A stretch of 64,000 nucleotides of DNA from Hyphomicrobiales bacterium. GTDB taxonomy: Bacteria > Pseudomonadota > Alphaproteobacteria > Rhizobiales > Rhizobiaceae. The position numbers and the translations under genes were made by a program. Under the pieces are notes generated by a model. That model was not told where the DNA came from and did not search any database. It worked only from the letters and a program-made list of their open reading frames with translations. The stretch spans positions 41,992 through 105,991 of the forward strand of contig UBYA01000020.1 in the NCBI GenBank assembly GCA_900469615.1. The letters run 5' to 3'. Below are positions 63,486 to 64,000 of this stretch, piece by piece. Position 1 is the first letter of the stretch. Each line of letters begins with the position of its first letter.

Positions 63486-64000
63486 TCAGCAGGCAAGCCG
63501 CTTCTCTTCGCTGGCGACCTTACCGGTCACGGCCTTGGAGGCCTTGGGGTAACGCTTGGTCACTTCGCGAAGCGTAGCGCAAGCCGTATCCTTGTTATCA
63601 AGCGCGGCGAGCGACATGCCGAGCTTCAAAAGCATTTCAGGCGCCTTTTCGGAGCCGCTGTATTTCTGATGCGCATTCAGAAAGGTCTTGGCGGCCTCGT
63701 TGTACTTGCCCTGCGAATAAAGCGCTTCGCCGAGCCAGAAATTCGCATCCGCAGCTCGCGCGCTGCTCGGATAGCTTTCGATGTACTGGCGGAACTCCTG
63801 TTCGGCGACACTGTAGTCGCCGGACAGGACATGGCCATAGGCAGCCTTGTATTGCTCGCTCTCGCTGCCGAGCGAAGCGGTCTGCGCTCCGGAACCGGCG
63901 CTCGGCGGCGCCCCCGCACCATTGCTGGCCCCCGACATCGATGAGCCAAGCTGGTTTCCGCTCTGATCGAACTGCATCGAGCCGAGCCAGCTCGGCTCGA
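63486..64000 (-). CDS. cpoB: Tol-Pal accessory protein CpoB/YbgF, partial (N-terminus off window)
   Basis: The C-terminal 171 residues are in the window. Three TPR-like repeats are visible (AYGHVLSGDYSVAEQEFRQY, ANFWLGEALYSQGKYNEAAK and LLKLGMSLAALDNKDTACAT), preceded by a linker rich in Gly, Ser and Ala. The reading frame stays open to 64000, so ATG 63977 is internal and the coiled-coil N-terminus and signal peptide lie beyond the window. CpoB works in the periplasm with the Tol-Pal system during division. Confidence 0.9.
   Translation of the reverse strand, partial: EPSWLGSMQFDQSGNQLGSSMSGASNGAGAPPSAGSGAQTASLGSESEQYKAAYGHVLSGDYSVAEQEFRQYIESYPSSARAADANFWLGEALYSQGKYNEAAKTFLNAHQKYSGSEKAPEMLLKLGMSLAALDNKDTACATLREVTKRYPKASKAVTGKVASEEKRLAC

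Overview
The window reads as chromosomal DNA of a Rhizobiaceae alphaproteobacterium (Rhizobium/Agrobacterium type). It is GC-rich, densely packed, and carries rhizobial signatures: the order cpoB-tilS-ftsH-glmM, several DUF982 proteins and a DUF6074-like protein, Omp25/31-like beta-barrels, a serC leader RNA, and families of palindromic intergenic repeats. I see no phage, insertion sequence, integrase or CRISPR array. Species cannot be fixed from the sequence alone.

Region 1 (1-20.7 kb) is a catabolic island. It holds an indolepyruvate:ferredoxin oxidoreductase pair (iorA, partial iorB), a five-gene oligopeptide/nickel-type ABC importer with a VOC protein, a benzoate/2-aminobenzoate-CoA ligase, and a divergent eight-gene operon. 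That operon starts with a fused flavin monooxygenase/old-yellow-enzyme reductase of the 2-aminobenzoyl-CoA monooxygenase/reductase type. It continues with an SDR, an atypical crotonase, two acyl-CoA dehydrogenases (one glutaryl-CoA dehydrogenase-like), a 4HBT thioesterase, a RidA-like protein without the usual arginine, and a FadJ-like bifunctional enzyme. This matches the aerobic CoA-thioester route for anthranilate known from Azoarcus evansii. Similar AT-rich palindromic motifs lie in the iorA/importer and ligase/monooxygenase intergenic regions, suggesting one regulator, which is not encoded in the window.

Region 2 (20.7-34.7 kb) mixes small modules: a class III nucleotide cyclase, two SDRs divergent from a LysR regulator, an LLM flavin monooxygenase with an AhpD-like partner, OsmC, glycerate 2-kinase, a tiny zinc-ribbon protein, gamma-glutamyltransferase, an MFS exporter, and a fusion of a ring-cleaving dioxygenase with an alpha/beta hydrolase.

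Region 3 (34.9-46.5 kb) has L-fuconate dehydratase with a CaiB-type CoA-transferase, an AhpD-like protein, a cupin, a methionine ABC importer (metQ, metN, metI), a 2-hydroxyacid dehydrogenase, a divergent 3-methyladenine glycosylase, and a run of very small genes (three DUF982 proteins, a 38-residue membrane peptide, a DUF6074-like protein, a secreted four-cysteine protein).

Region 4 (46.7-64 kb) is mainly housekeeping: a CAT-anticodon tRNA, mnmA, a four-gene phospholipid-type cluster (acyltransferase, CdsA-like, small membrane protein, CDP-alcohol transferase), serC-serA with a leader RNA, a GT25 glycosyltransferase, two outer-membrane barrels, an SH3 protein, glmM, ftsH, tilS and the 3' part of cpoB/ybgF. 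Two genes run off the window: iorB at position 1 and cpoB at 64000.
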